Shown here piece by piece: positions 36,140 to 46,367 of a stretch of 64,000 bases of DNA. The notes under the pieces were generated by a model. The model made no database searches and was not told the DNA's origin. It saw only the letters and a list, made by a program, of their open reading frames with translations. Position 1 is the stretch's first letter, and each line of letters opens with the position of its first letter. The DNA is taken from positions 62,907,431 to 62,971,430 of the forward strand of contig CM069442.1 in assembly GCA_035610835.1 (NCBI GenBank), in the 5' to 3' direction. The DNA is from Ophiura sarsii. Taxonomy: Eukaryota; Echinodermata; Ophiuroidea; Amphilepidida; Ophiuridae. Position numbers and translations under genes: made by a program.

Positions 36140-36609
36140 GGGTATACACCACCAATGCACTATGGGATAGCACGTCCGGTAAAAGTTTATCACAGCAATA
36201 GTTCCTTTTTGCGGTATAAATTGCGAGATTTTGACATACTTTTTTCAATTATATCTATTAGTTTTGGGTATTACACATTTTTATGAGTGTGCACAGTACA
36301 TATTTCCAAATAAATCGCACTAGTTTGAACATTTTAAAGTTTTAAACGACTGAAATCGGCGGAAGGTCCGTCCTGGGTTTTGGGGCGTAAATAAAGGGCC
36401 GAAATCGCTACATCAAATTCATCGCATAATATTGAAAAATCTAGTCCGACACTTTGCTATTTCCTTTTGATATGTTTTGCGGACATCCCTTAGGAATAAT
36501 CTCTGTAAATGTCATATAAGGATGTATGGGATAACTCCAGTTAGAGCCGATTGTTTGACCCCTACTTTGCACGTAACGTCTATGGGGAGTGCATTGGTGG
36601 TGTATACCC
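36140..36609. mobile_element. Nested MITE with perfect 21-bp TIRs and TTCA target duplication
   Basis: GGGTATACACCACCAATGCA(C) at 36140-36160 is exactly inverted at 36589-36609. TTCA flanks both sides (36136-36139 and 36610-36613). The other Helitron copy has the uninterrupted site GATAGTTCAATA at the corresponding place (about 59447-59456), with a single TTCA, which confirms the boundaries. The interior (470 bp in all) has no transposase. A 4-bp duplication limits the superfamily but does not fix it. Confidence 0.93.
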
Positions 36610-37539
36610 TTCAATGCCCGTTTTTTCCCGTTTTCAGACATGCGCAGAAAGGATCACAGGTCATAATCCGAAATGTTGAATTTCTTTTACTCGGGTAGCT
36701 ACTGTTCGGACACAAATTGTGGTTTTCGGAGTGAGTGATGACATCTGTATATGCGGCTGTTTGTTATTCTTAAAGAACGCATAGTAACGAGCATTTATAC
36801 GGGACTAGACGTCCGACAAATAAAAATATTTTACGATATTTTCTAAATGTAAACAAAAAGTCTTACACAGATCTTAAAGTGACACTTTCACATTGGTAAC
36901 ATAGACGAACGCGGAGTTTGCTAACGATAAAGAAACTGGCGGTACCATACCAACCGTTTCTGCGCGACCGCGTTTAATATGGCGCACGCGGTTTGGCGCA
37001 CACGTAATGACGCAGACAAAGTGTGTACGCGTTTGTGGCGCAAACTGTACATTGTAAACGGGGCATGCAGTGAAAGCAGGCAGTCCGTACGGTTGCTCCG
37101 CGGTGCATACCGTAGGCCTACTGTCAGTACAATAAAATGTAACGAGAGCAAGACACAAACAAAACATTAATCATAAAGCCAAGACCTTTATTTTAATAAA
37201 GAAACTGGGAGCAAGGCGCAAACCGTATCCAGGATAACATGTATTAAGTGGCTGAAGGAAAATACATTTGATGGAGTCACTGCAGTTGTAACTCCATGGC
37301 TGGTCATGAAGCTATGGGCTGGTGGATCAGGGTCGACCCCACCCCCCCCCCCACCCACCCCCACCCCCACACACACACCCACCCCTCCCCCACACACACC
37401 CCTTTCATTTTCTTTGTGCGACTTATTATACAGCGGTGCGGCTTACTGTATACGATGATGTCTGAATTTTAATTTGAGGTGCTGCGGCTTATTCGTCGTG
37501 CGGCTTATAGCACGTAAATTACGGGATTGTCACATCATA

Positions 37540-39600
37540 CCCTAAGGTTTAAGCCCCCTTCCCCCGCACTTCCCTTACTTGATAATATGGATATAGTAAG
37601 GCGGCCTTACTAAGGCCACATGGGTATCTGGATAAACGGAACATGTGGTATTGCCCCATCATACCCTAAAGCCACCTCCTCCCCGCACTTCCCTTACTTG
37701 ATAATCTGGATATAAGGGTACATGGGCATCTGGATAAACGGAACGTGTAGTATATTATCATGATTATTATAGAGTGTCTGGATTAGTAAGGGCACCAGTG
37801 GTATCTGGATTACGGGGTTCACTATATAAAACGCACATAGTCTCAAATTACCTGGATATAGGCCTACTATGCGCAGGTGTGCCACCTGTGATAACTGGAT
37901 TTTAAGGGTGTATTAGGAAGTATCTCGGGAGGCCTTATTTAGAACACAACAAACATGACAAAGGGACTACATACGTTTAGGCTCTACATGCCTATTGGAA
38001 GAATAATGTATTTAAGTAAATAGGCCAAACAAAATCCGGATGGCACACATAGTGTTAAAGTACAAGCATGGAATGGTATAAGTGATCTTGATGATAGACT
38101 CCGCCGACCATAAAACTAAACGACCGACTATAAAACTATAGAACCCATATATAACGCTCAAAACGTAGGCCTATTACCTGGATATAGTATGTGCATGGGC
38201 ATCCTATTACCTGGATACAGTATGTGCATGGGCAGTGCCGGCACCAGCATCAATATTTTAAAGGAGGAAAACGGGGTGGCGGGGCAATAAAAGAATCGGG
38301 GGAGACATTTTAAAGCTAATGTTAAATTAATTTCAGTTTTGACATTAAAATACAACTTATTATTTGGGGTACAAAATGGGTAGGGACATGAGCTGACAGG
38401 GGGTAACTGGAGGGGATATTAAGGCAATCCAGTTACTCTGAATATTTTAAGTATTCCTACACCTGAATAACCATTTAGGTGTCCTTATTAATCCACGTAG
38501 GCCCTAATAGCCGCATACACAGTATCACGGGTGCCCTTAATATTCGATTCAAGATAAACCACATAGTCCATGGAGGTCCTATATTGGATCACTAATACAC
38601 AATCTTGATTATTAAAATACATGGGGTGGTACATGAATAATCAAGGGCACCATGTGTTATACATGCATGGCATACATGGATTTATTAAGGGGACATGGTA
38701 TATATGGATTATTAAGGGCACTGTGGTACCAATGTCAGTATTAAGGGCACCTAGGATACATGGAGTATCAACGACATACTCTTGCTGTTTTACAATACCC
38801 TCATCTTTATACGTTTTGATGTGACTAACCACCCGCTATTATAGCTTCGGCACCTATACCTGCGCCTTCCATTATAAACTGGATATAATACGGACACATT
38901 GGTATGGATATATTGCCGGCAAATGCGGTACCTGGGTTATTAAGGCCATCTGTGCCAGGGGTAGGGCCTAGGCCTAAGGGCAACCGGTGTATTAAGAACA
39001 CGTGGAGTACTTGGATTAGGAACATGGGTATCTGTATTAAGAGCACATTGGGCCTAGACGCACTGCGTATTAAGGGTACCATGTCACTTACATTATATCA
39101 AGGGCACTTTAGGATACCTGAATAAGGACTCTTGATATTTATAATTTATATATATATAAACATTTATCACGTTTTGATATTACTCACCTCTGCCTATTGT
39201 GATATGACTATTACTGCCCGCTATCTTCGGCACCCGCGATTAATTCAAGTTACTTGAATAATAAAGTAAGGGCACCTGGGTATCTCGATATAACGGCACA
39301 CTGCAGTACCTGGATTATGTGGTATCCGGTGCCATTAAGGGTACATGTGGTAACTGGATTAGGGGTAGGGCTTAGGCCTATGGGTCCTTGGATATAATGG
39401 GACAACGGGTACCTGCATTTCAGGTCACATGGCAGGCCTACATAGGTATTTGGAAAGACAAAGGTATAGGCCTACCTACTTTTAAGGCACATGTATACCT
39501 GGATTATCAAAAGCACCTGCGATATTCGGATTATTTAGGGCCCGTCTGGATTATGTATACATGTAGGACATGTTCATGATATTGTATCAAATTTTCTTAC
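37540..39600. repeat. Degenerate ~25-35-bp internal repeats of the Helitron
   Basis: Words such as ACCTGGATTATTAAGGGCAC, GGGTATCTGGATAAACGG, ACATGTGGTA and GTAGGCCTAC recur irregularly dozens of times. The same series is present in copy 2 (62098-63850). Many short ORFs here are by-products. Confidence 0.75.
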
Positions 39601-39639
39601 GCTTTGTTTACTTACCTCCCCGTGAAATCTTCTAGCGGG

Positions 39640-39656
39640 TCCGCGCGAAGCGCGGA
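39640..39656 (+). other. Helitron 3' hairpin, copy 1
   Basis: TCCGCGC-GAA-GCGCGGA: a perfect 7-bp stem with GAA loop, six bases from the terminal CTAG. In copy 2 the stem is CCAGCGC/GCGCTGG: the sequence differs but pairing is kept. Confidence 0.85.
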
Positions 39657-39689
39657 TGCCCGCTAGTCTATATAATGATTCGTCTAGCC

Positions 39690-40075
39690 TTATTTCAAGC
39701 ACTCGTATAGCTTATTTCAAGCACTCGTATAGCTTATTTCAAGCACTCGTATAGCTTATTTCAAGCACTCATATAACTTATTTCAAGCACTCGTATAGCT
39801 TATTTCAAGCACTCATATAGCTTATTTCAAGCACTCGTATAGCTTATTTCAAGCACTCATATAGCTTATTTCAAGCACTCATATAGCTTATTTCAAGCAC
39901 TCATATAGCTTATTTCAAGCACTCATAGCTTATTTCAAGCACTCGTATAGCTTATTTCAAGCACTCGTATAGCTTATTTCAAGCACTCATAGCTTATTTC
40001 AAGCACTCGTATAGCTTATTTCAAGCACTCGTATAGCTTATTTCAAGCACTCGTATAGTTTATTTCAAGCATTCG
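39690..40075. repeat. 22-bp minisatellite, 18 units
   Basis: The unit CTTATTTCAAGCACTCGTATAG repeats 18 times, with CGTATAG/CATATAG variants and a 20-bp form lacking TA (CACTCATAG). It starts about 24 bp beyond the Helitron 3' terminus and is not present beside copy 2, so it belongs to the insertion site and not to the element. Confidence 0.97.
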
Positions 40076-41776
40076 TCAAGATGTAGATGTGCATCTATAG
40101 CTTGCAATATATTCCCATAGAAGCTATACAAATAATGAGAATCGATCGTTTTAACGTAGTAACTGATTTCAAGAAAAGAATGTGTCGAAACAGACTTTGG
40201 AATTGTGGAAATCTGTCATTTGATGGATCGTGTACTGTGCTTCATTATTGAAAATCAGAATTAACTCAATTGTGATTTTTGGCATGTCGCCATTTCACAG
40301 GTCATTATTTAAACAAATACGTATAGGCCTAGACATGTTGAAGGAGATTCCGTCTATTAAACCCGTAAGAACACGTACTCGTTTATACGGTATATTATAA
40401 TGGATGGATTTGCGTGACAAGTTTGGTCTCATTCCATCATTCATAGGTTTTACCATTTACAACGGGACTCCATCCACACTTAGAGAGTGCATGTATCAAT
40501 TTCCCCTACTATACTAAGTATACAGCTACAAAATTTACTTTCAAACCCATTTTGTATTTCATGATGGATACAATGTGAATGAGAATGTTCTTGCCAATTT
40601 TGAAATATTATGATTTTTAATAGGATTTAAGGAGGTTATCTTGAAAATGGTAAATTGTTCCTGGCTTGTATTTGTTTAGCCTTATGGTTTGAAATGGCGA
40701 ATTGGTGATGAAATGAAACCTCACATAGAAGTGTTCGTGACGTATCGCGTCTCTGAAGATTTGTAGTAAATGCTACTGTCGTCTCTAAGTCAAGTCACAA
40801 GTCACTGAGCATGCCCATCTGTTTTTATTAATCTGATTACCGCATTAATTGTTTGATCCAATTCGAGCCGTGAATAGGCAGATGGACAGGTTACCTGTTA
40901 CATGTAGGTGTCGTAAGTTCTCCTTTTGTTACAAACATCTGTCGCTCCCAAACCCGTAAACTGGCTCTAGCTCACACACTATATTACGTGAACATTCCAT
41001 ATACACTCGTCAAAAGAAGTTCCTTGCCACTCATTGAAGTTCAAATATTTCACATAAATATTTAATATAAATTAAACAATTGCATGTCAAAATAAGCAGA
41101 CATTAATTCTCTATCATGTCTGTATGAAATTAAGATGTACGCATTCATGCATGGCTGAGCACATTAATTAAGCAATGTTAAGTCCAGCATTTGTTTCGAA
41201 ACTTCGCTCGTAACACAGGGGTTCACGCCACCATATCGGTGCGTGAACGTACAATAATCATGATAATAAAAAAGCAACGAAATTGCGAAATCTAATCAAT
41301 AGAAACCGTTGTCCTCTCGGGCATCTTCACGCTTTATTAATCGGAAATACCTAAGGCTGGAGGAATAGTTTATGTATATAATATATTGTTTCGAAACCAA
41401 TTTTGTTTTGTTAAAGACAATTATATTCTGTGATGATCTGTTAACAGCGGATTGGTAATAACCTCACCGTAGGAAAAAAAATATCAAATATTTAATTGGT
41501 GATGTGGATTTACTATACATACCTGCCTTAAATGAAACGAATTCTACACAATATCTGCCAGTGGGTGTTAACACTGAATTAAGTGCTAGTCTGAAGATGA
41601 GGATAGATTCAGAGATAAATGTGTATGACATGGACTGACATTTTGTTGGTGCGATAAGTGGGTGCATTTGGAAATAAATGTCTGTGTCATAAACTGGCAT
41701 GTGTCGCCGGTTTGTCAGTGATAAGGAGGCGCGAATTCGAATCCAGCAGATCGCATACGAGCTTGTCGCCTTAATT
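40076..41776. other. No gene recognised
   Basis: Unique sequence. GTTCACGCCACC..GGTGCGTGAAC at 41221-41248 is a small hairpin. The 121-codon minus-strand ORF at 41464-41829 overlaps the arm of the next element and is not recognised as a protein. Confidence 0.5.
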
Positions 41777-41900
41777 GTATTGTATATATATTTATATGCA
41801 GCAATGGAATTACCCACATGACTTTCCACCCGAGGTAGAGCGACCCGGGGTAGACCAACCCTAAGTCGACCAACCCTAAGTCGACCAACCCTGGGTGGAC

Positions 41901-41945
41901 TAGGGTTAGGGTTAGGGTTAGGGTTAGGTTTAGGGTTAGGGTTAG
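41901..41945 (+). repeat. Interstitial TTAGGG telomeric repeats
   Basis: Seven tandem TAGGGT hexamers, one of them TAGGTT. The hexamer is the canonical deuterostome telomere repeat. It sits as the apical part of the palindrome arms, not at a chromosome end. Confidence 0.95.
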
Positions 41946-41986
41946 AAACAGTCCCTGGGTGGACAGTCCCGGGGTTGTTTTAGAAT

Positions 41987-42136
41987 GATCCGTCCTTGTT
42001 TTTACCTCCCCGATCCGTCCTTGTTTTTACCTCCCCGATCCGTCCTTGTTTTTACCTCCCCGATCCGTCCTTGTTTTTACCTCCCCGATCCGTCCTTGTT
42101 TTTACCTCCCCGATCCGTCCTTGTTTTTACCTCCCC
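41987..42136 (+). repeat. 25-bp minisatellite, six units
   Basis: GATCCGTCCTTGTTTTTACC(TCCCC) repeats six times with no variation at 41987, 42012, 42037, 42062, 42087 and 42112. The 64-codon ORF over it cycles through the three frames of the repeat and is not a gene. Confidence 0.97.
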
Positions 42137-42363
42137 GACCGCCAACCCCCTGACTTTTTTAACATATAATTTAGAATGAATATAGTTTCCAAGGTGTCTT
42201 TTAACAGTATTATGGTTTATTCCGTGAGGGCGCTATTGTAGTCCACCCAGGGTTGGTCGACTTAGGGTTGATCAACCCCGGGTCGGTCTACCCCGGGTCG
42301 CTCTACCCCGGGTGGAAAGTCATGTGGGTATTTCCATCGCTGCATATTGATATATATATATAT

Positions 42364-43380
42364 CTGGATACCAATTACAAATACAATGGATGGAGTAATT
42401 TACATCTGCGGCTATCTGTACAACAGGTGACAGGTGGACTTACTACTTAAAATTGGTATTCTGGATAGATAAAGAAACGCATATATCTGCCTCTATTTAA
42501 ATAATAATGTTGAGAATTCATAAACCCCTCAAGTAGTCAAAGCACTGTAAATGATTAATTATTGGTTCATTAAATCTGAGCATGTAGCATGTATTATCCC
42601 TACCGTACCGATTCTATTATCGCTTAAGATTGTAACATCAAGTTTAACATAGCATCCCCCATTCCCCGTGAAAAGTGTCTTAGTATCACTAACCACACAA
42701 ACTTGCAAGTAATCGCTGCTACTCTTCCTGAATCATCGGATCCATGTCGTTACACCTGATCATACAGTATGTATTTGCTATCTGTACCGAGTCCATTAAA
42801 AAATAGATTGCAACATGTCATCCACTTTCAACTTTTAACTCAGCATCTACCTCCCCCCCCCCCCCCCCACCCACCCAATAAAACACACACACACCCCTAC
42901 ACACCCCCACCCTTTAAATTCCCATTGTTGAAAGGAGTTCTAAAAATATCACAAAACCGCACCAACTTCCAAACAAACCAAAGCGCCGCAATTTTCATTG
43001 CTACTGGTGAATAATCATAATTATGTATCTAACTAATCCAGCAGCATCCACAATATAGTTCCAATTCTATTCGCTCTTATATTATAACACCAACTTTTTA
43101 TCACCGGCGCCCCCATTTTCCCTGGTAGATGGCGGTTTTAATATCACTAAGCGGTGATATTTTTGAAAATAAATAGAAACCGGAAATCCCATGGAATAAA
43201 ATGTGAGACAGTGCATCAAATTGTAAATTATTATTTGTTATGAATACCATATGCAGTTGTTCATTTGCAAATTTATGCAAATAGTTGTCTCTAGCCAACT
43301 GGATGCTAATTTTGATCCACACTATAGAGTTATAGATAACAAATTGGTAGCTTTTAATTTGTTGGCGCATGCATAAAGCC
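42364..43380. other. No gene recognised; C-rich microsatellite
   Basis: A C17 run followed by (AC)n/CCCAC sequence at 42852-42910 gives a spurious proline-rich frame. The rest is unique. The 105-codon minus-strand ORF at 43101-43418 runs into the hAT MITE and is not recognised. Confidence 0.5.
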
Positions 43381-43742
43381 CAGTGGCGTGCGCAGGATAT
43401 TGTGAGTGGGGGGGCCACCTGGCCATAAATGAAATTCCCCCGACTATTTTAGTAAAGAAGTGCGCGCGTAGCGCGCGATTGTTTTTGAATTTATCCCTTT
43501 TTTTGCAGGATTGAGCTACATTTTGGCTCTAAACAAGCTTGTACCAAAGAATATTGCATTTTGGGACGACATATGCGGCATAGCGCGCGAAAATTTTTCA
43601 TCTCTGTTTTTGACTATCATAATTCCATGATGCCACTGACCTAGCCTCCTTCTCAATTCCCCCGACTGGCCTAAGTTTCCCCCGACTGACTCAATAGTGG
43701 GGGGGCCGCGGCCCCCCGGCCCCCCCTTTGCGCACGCCACTG
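43381..43742. mobile_element. hAT-type MITE, 362 bp
   Basis: It starts CAGTGGCGTGCGCA and ends TGCGCACGCCACTG, and is flanked by an exact 8-bp duplication ATAAAGCC (43373-43380 and 43743-43750). An 8-bp duplication with CAGTGGCG-type ends is the hAT signature. The interior is rich in GTGGGGGGGCC and GTGCGCGCGTAGCGCGCG. No transposase. Confidence 0.95.
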
Positions 43743-45419
43743 ATAAAGCCATAGAGTTACCATAAATTGGAATACGATTTGCTGAATACAGCATTATTGC
43801 AAGAAAGCACAAAATAAATAGTGATACTACAACTTATCTTAGCGTTAACATGGTTAATACCCTTGTAGACTTACTGTACTTATTAATCATATTAAATTGG
43901 CTGCAACTTAGCTTTAATGTTAATTTAGTCAATACTATCACAACATGAACCACCCCCACACTTAAGACAAGGCCATGAACAGTGATGAATCAAAGAAAGC
44001 GTTACTTTAATTAATTTGTAATGGTTATCCAATAAAGGATGCGCATATAATATAGTATACTTAAAACGCGTTGTAGGTGTGGGTGTTCGCTATTGTGTTT
44101 ACTGAACATGATCATTCAATCAACTTTTCATAGTAGTAATGAATCATAGAAAATCAGATTGAATTCTCTATTTACAACTTGTCAGATGCAGTCAAAACCA
44201 TTGAAAGATAATCTTAGTCGATATAAAAAGAGCGTGCTTGATGAAGGAATTTTGGAGCCATACATAGTTCATGTAATGGCATTGATACATTAAAACACAT
44301 GAAGCGTGAGTATGTACATTTACAATAATCATTAATCGTGTCAAATTTACAGTAATCATTAATCTTGTCAAATTCTATCAAAATATCGAGAACTTTTTAC
44401 ACTGACAAGGAGGTTTGGTGAATACTGTTCAAAGGTTGCATTTTGTGATAAGTATGCCACTTACCATAAGACAAATATTGTGACACCTAGCTCTGAAAAA
44501 CTCCTGGGACACCTTTCGTTATAATAAAGTCGTGATATCGCCGATCATCGTCCTATGTTTTATAATTGTGTAATAATACTGTGTAGTATGGATGAAATTG
44601 TCGGGAATAAAGAAAATATTACTGTCATTTGAACTGATAGTGCAGCTTGTATTATTAAGCTGTATACTAAAATTGGGGCCAAACTGTCTTCGTTTGAATG
44701 TTAATGAAATATCCTAAGTTCTGTCTCCATTATATTTTTCAGAACGGTATATATTCGACCTTTTCACCGCCAACCACTAGCGTCTACAATCGTGCAAAAC
44801 AAGAGAACGGAATCAACTACATGAATCTATGGTAATGGTACCAGACCACTCTTCCCGGATTACATTCGTCGTTCTGGACAGAATGAATTCTGGATTTATG
44901 CCATTAAAAGATACCAGCGCCGTTTAACCACAGTTTATAATCAGTGATTTAACCGAACAACTTCGTCTTTAATCTTTACATCATTACGCTTTGCAATAAA
45001 GGATGACCGTTAGTTTTCTCATAACACTGATTGGCTTTAATATGTCATAATTCTGGGGAGAAACTAAAGATCAGATGTAAAACGGTGTTTATTCACCTGT
45101 ATTGCGTTGATGGTAAAGAAACAATCACCCACGTGACTGATATTACATCTCCGTTACCTGTCGACAAACTGTCGCTAGTGCGACTGAGTTAAACAACTAT
45201 TTGTATGATTTCAGCTGCTTGATATCTAAGCCATATAGAGACACTGTGGTTGGTCTGTCAGTTCGCTCATTGTTGCTAATTATTTTACTGTGATTGAGAG
45301 GGTGTTAAAGATGTTGATTACGATCGCCTAAGAAGACGTAACAGTTGTTCACATTTTTAAAAAAGAGTCGTTGCAATTATCTCACATCAACAAGTGTTGA
45401 TTTTATCATCGGAATAAAA
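43743..45419. other. Upstream region and probable 5' UTR of the GPCR gene
   Basis: No repeat or other gene is identified. Transcription start, TATA box and upstream exons cannot be assigned with confidence. An in-frame ATG at 45345 precedes the chosen start by 25 codons. Confidence 0.4.
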
Positions 45420-45743
45420 ATGGAAGAACCACTGGAGGATTACAGTTACTACTCTTCATACAATGGATCCTACTATGAGGTCCGTGGTAAAGAAGCCATC
45501 ATTATGCCTATTATCATGGTGGTTATCGCAATAATTGCCGTGGTTGGCAACGGTCTTGTGGTGTACATAGTTCTTCGTTTCAGAAACATGCGAAGTAGTG
45601 TCACCAACTTTTACATCATGAATGTTGCCGTAAGTGATCTGGCCTTTGTACTGGTGTGTGTCCCGCTGACGGCGTCCTTATATGCGACGGTGGAATGGAA
45701 GCTTGGTGCATTCCTGTGCAAGCTGAATGCATATCTACAATGT
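45420..45743 (+). CDS. KISSR: Exon 1 of a kisspeptin-receptor-like GPCR (TM1-TM2-ECL1)
   Basis: This encodes the first 108 residues of a class A (rhodopsin-type) G-protein-coupled receptor: an acidic, tyrosine-rich N-terminus with an N-glycosylation site at N15 (NGS), TM1 at about 26-51 with the GN motif (residues 43-44), the MRxxVTNFYI intracellular-loop/TM2 entry, TM2 with its conserved Asp (D73, VSDLA), the ECL1 Trp (W93) and the TM3 disulfide Cys (C100). It ends at a strong phase-0 donor, TGT|GTAAGT. With exon 2 the best family match is the kisspeptin receptor group, a peptide-hormone receptor normally coupled to Gq; the related galanin and allatostatin-A receptors are the alternative. 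The start at 45420 gives a normal extracellular N-terminus; the in-frame ATG at 45345 would add 25 residues that look like UTR translation. The frame continues past the donor to a stop at 45830 only by intron read-through. Confidence 0.82.
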
Positions 45744-46367
45744 GTAAGTATTTTCATAATTTGTATTCATGGCATACTTTTCCAATGGCAAGACATGATT
45801 CTGTTATTTCAAGGGTTATTAGTCGAATAAAATTCTGCCAATGTCGGAATTTTTTGTTTTAAATAACAATTTTTAACGAGTGACAAGGAGTAAATTTAAA
45901 TAGAACCAACTCGATTTGAACCTTCTGTGGTCATCTCCCAGAAAATTCCATACTAAAGAAAACTTCAGCTTCATACAACTCTAGCCAGGGTTATTTTAAC
46001 AACAATAATCGCTTTACTGACAATGTTAACCTTGTACAACAATATATTAAATGTCAACGTGTGAAGTCATCATAGTGATTGGCAACTCGTTAGCATAATA
46101 ATTATAAAGTAAAACTGTCATATCTTACAATGAGGGGATAATTAATACAGTGGTCATTAGTATAGCAGATGCCCCCCCCCCCCTCTATGATTTGTATAAC
46201 ATATTCCAAACACTGTTACCAATATTTACGCGACACAGAGGTTTACGGTCATGACGGTTAAGAATGTGGAAATCAATCCGCGCGATATTACTTACGAATA
46301 TCAACACAAATTGTCTTTCGTAATAGACTAGGTTGAATTGGTTGGTTGATTCAACAATGTTGATGTA
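45744..46367. other. Start of the 13.4-kb intron 1
   Basis: Intron 1 spans 45744-59183 and contains every feature listed between these points. This first stretch is unique except for a C11 tract near 46171. No regulatory element can be named. Confidence 0.7.

Larger units (their letters stand above)
36014..39666 (+). mobile_element. Non-autonomous Helitron, copy 1
   Basis: The 5' end is TCTATATACTAATTTTC immediately after an A. The 3' end is a GC-rich hairpin (39640-39656) six bases before CTAG, followed by T. A 5'-TC, a 3'-CTRR with upstream hairpin and insertion between A and T without target duplication are the defining features of Helitrons. A second copy at 59326-63902 has the same two ends. 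The 3.65-kb interior has no Rep or helicase coding sequence. The right two thirds is a patchwork of CCTGGATTATTAAGGGCAC-like and GTAGGCCTAC words. A poly-C/CA tract lies at 37339-37401, and a partial internal duplication of TACCCTAA(A/G)G...CCGCACTTCCCTTACTTG at about 37545 and 37667. Confidence 0.9.
41777..42363. mobile_element. Palindromic element enclosing telomere-type repeats
   Basis: Arms 41777-41900 and 42239-42363 are imperfect inverted copies: ATGCAGCAATGG, CCCACATGACTTTCCACCC, GAGCGACCCGGGGTAGACC and CCAACCCTAAGTCGACC on the left match the right arm in reverse. The arms themselves contain repeated CCAACCCTAAGTCGA. The enclosed spacer holds (TAGGGT)n at 41901-41945 and a 25-bp minisatellite at 41987-42136. 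The outer ends run into TATATA tracts, so target duplication cannot be read. No coding sequence. Confidence 0.85.

Noticed and set aside
39690..40075. Regular short repeats that could be read as a CRISPR array
   Set aside because: The 22-bp units are directly adjacent with no unique spacers, and the context is an animal genome. It is a minisatellite.
41464..41829. 121-codon minus-strand ORF
   Set aside because: It begins inside the arm of the palindromic element at 41777 and has no recognisable domain.
41985..42179. ORF with a proline/phenylalanine repeat
   Set aside because: An invariant 25-bp repeat read through successive frames; no protein evidence.
45345..45419. Upstream ATG as the GPCR start
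   Set aside because: It would add 25 residues ahead of a normal acidic, glycosylatable receptor N-terminus; the extension looks like UTR translation.
45744..45830. Continuation of the GPCR frame past exon 1
   Set aside because: A strong GTAAGT donor is present and the frame after it loses receptor similarity; exon 2 at 59184 resumes TM3 exactly.
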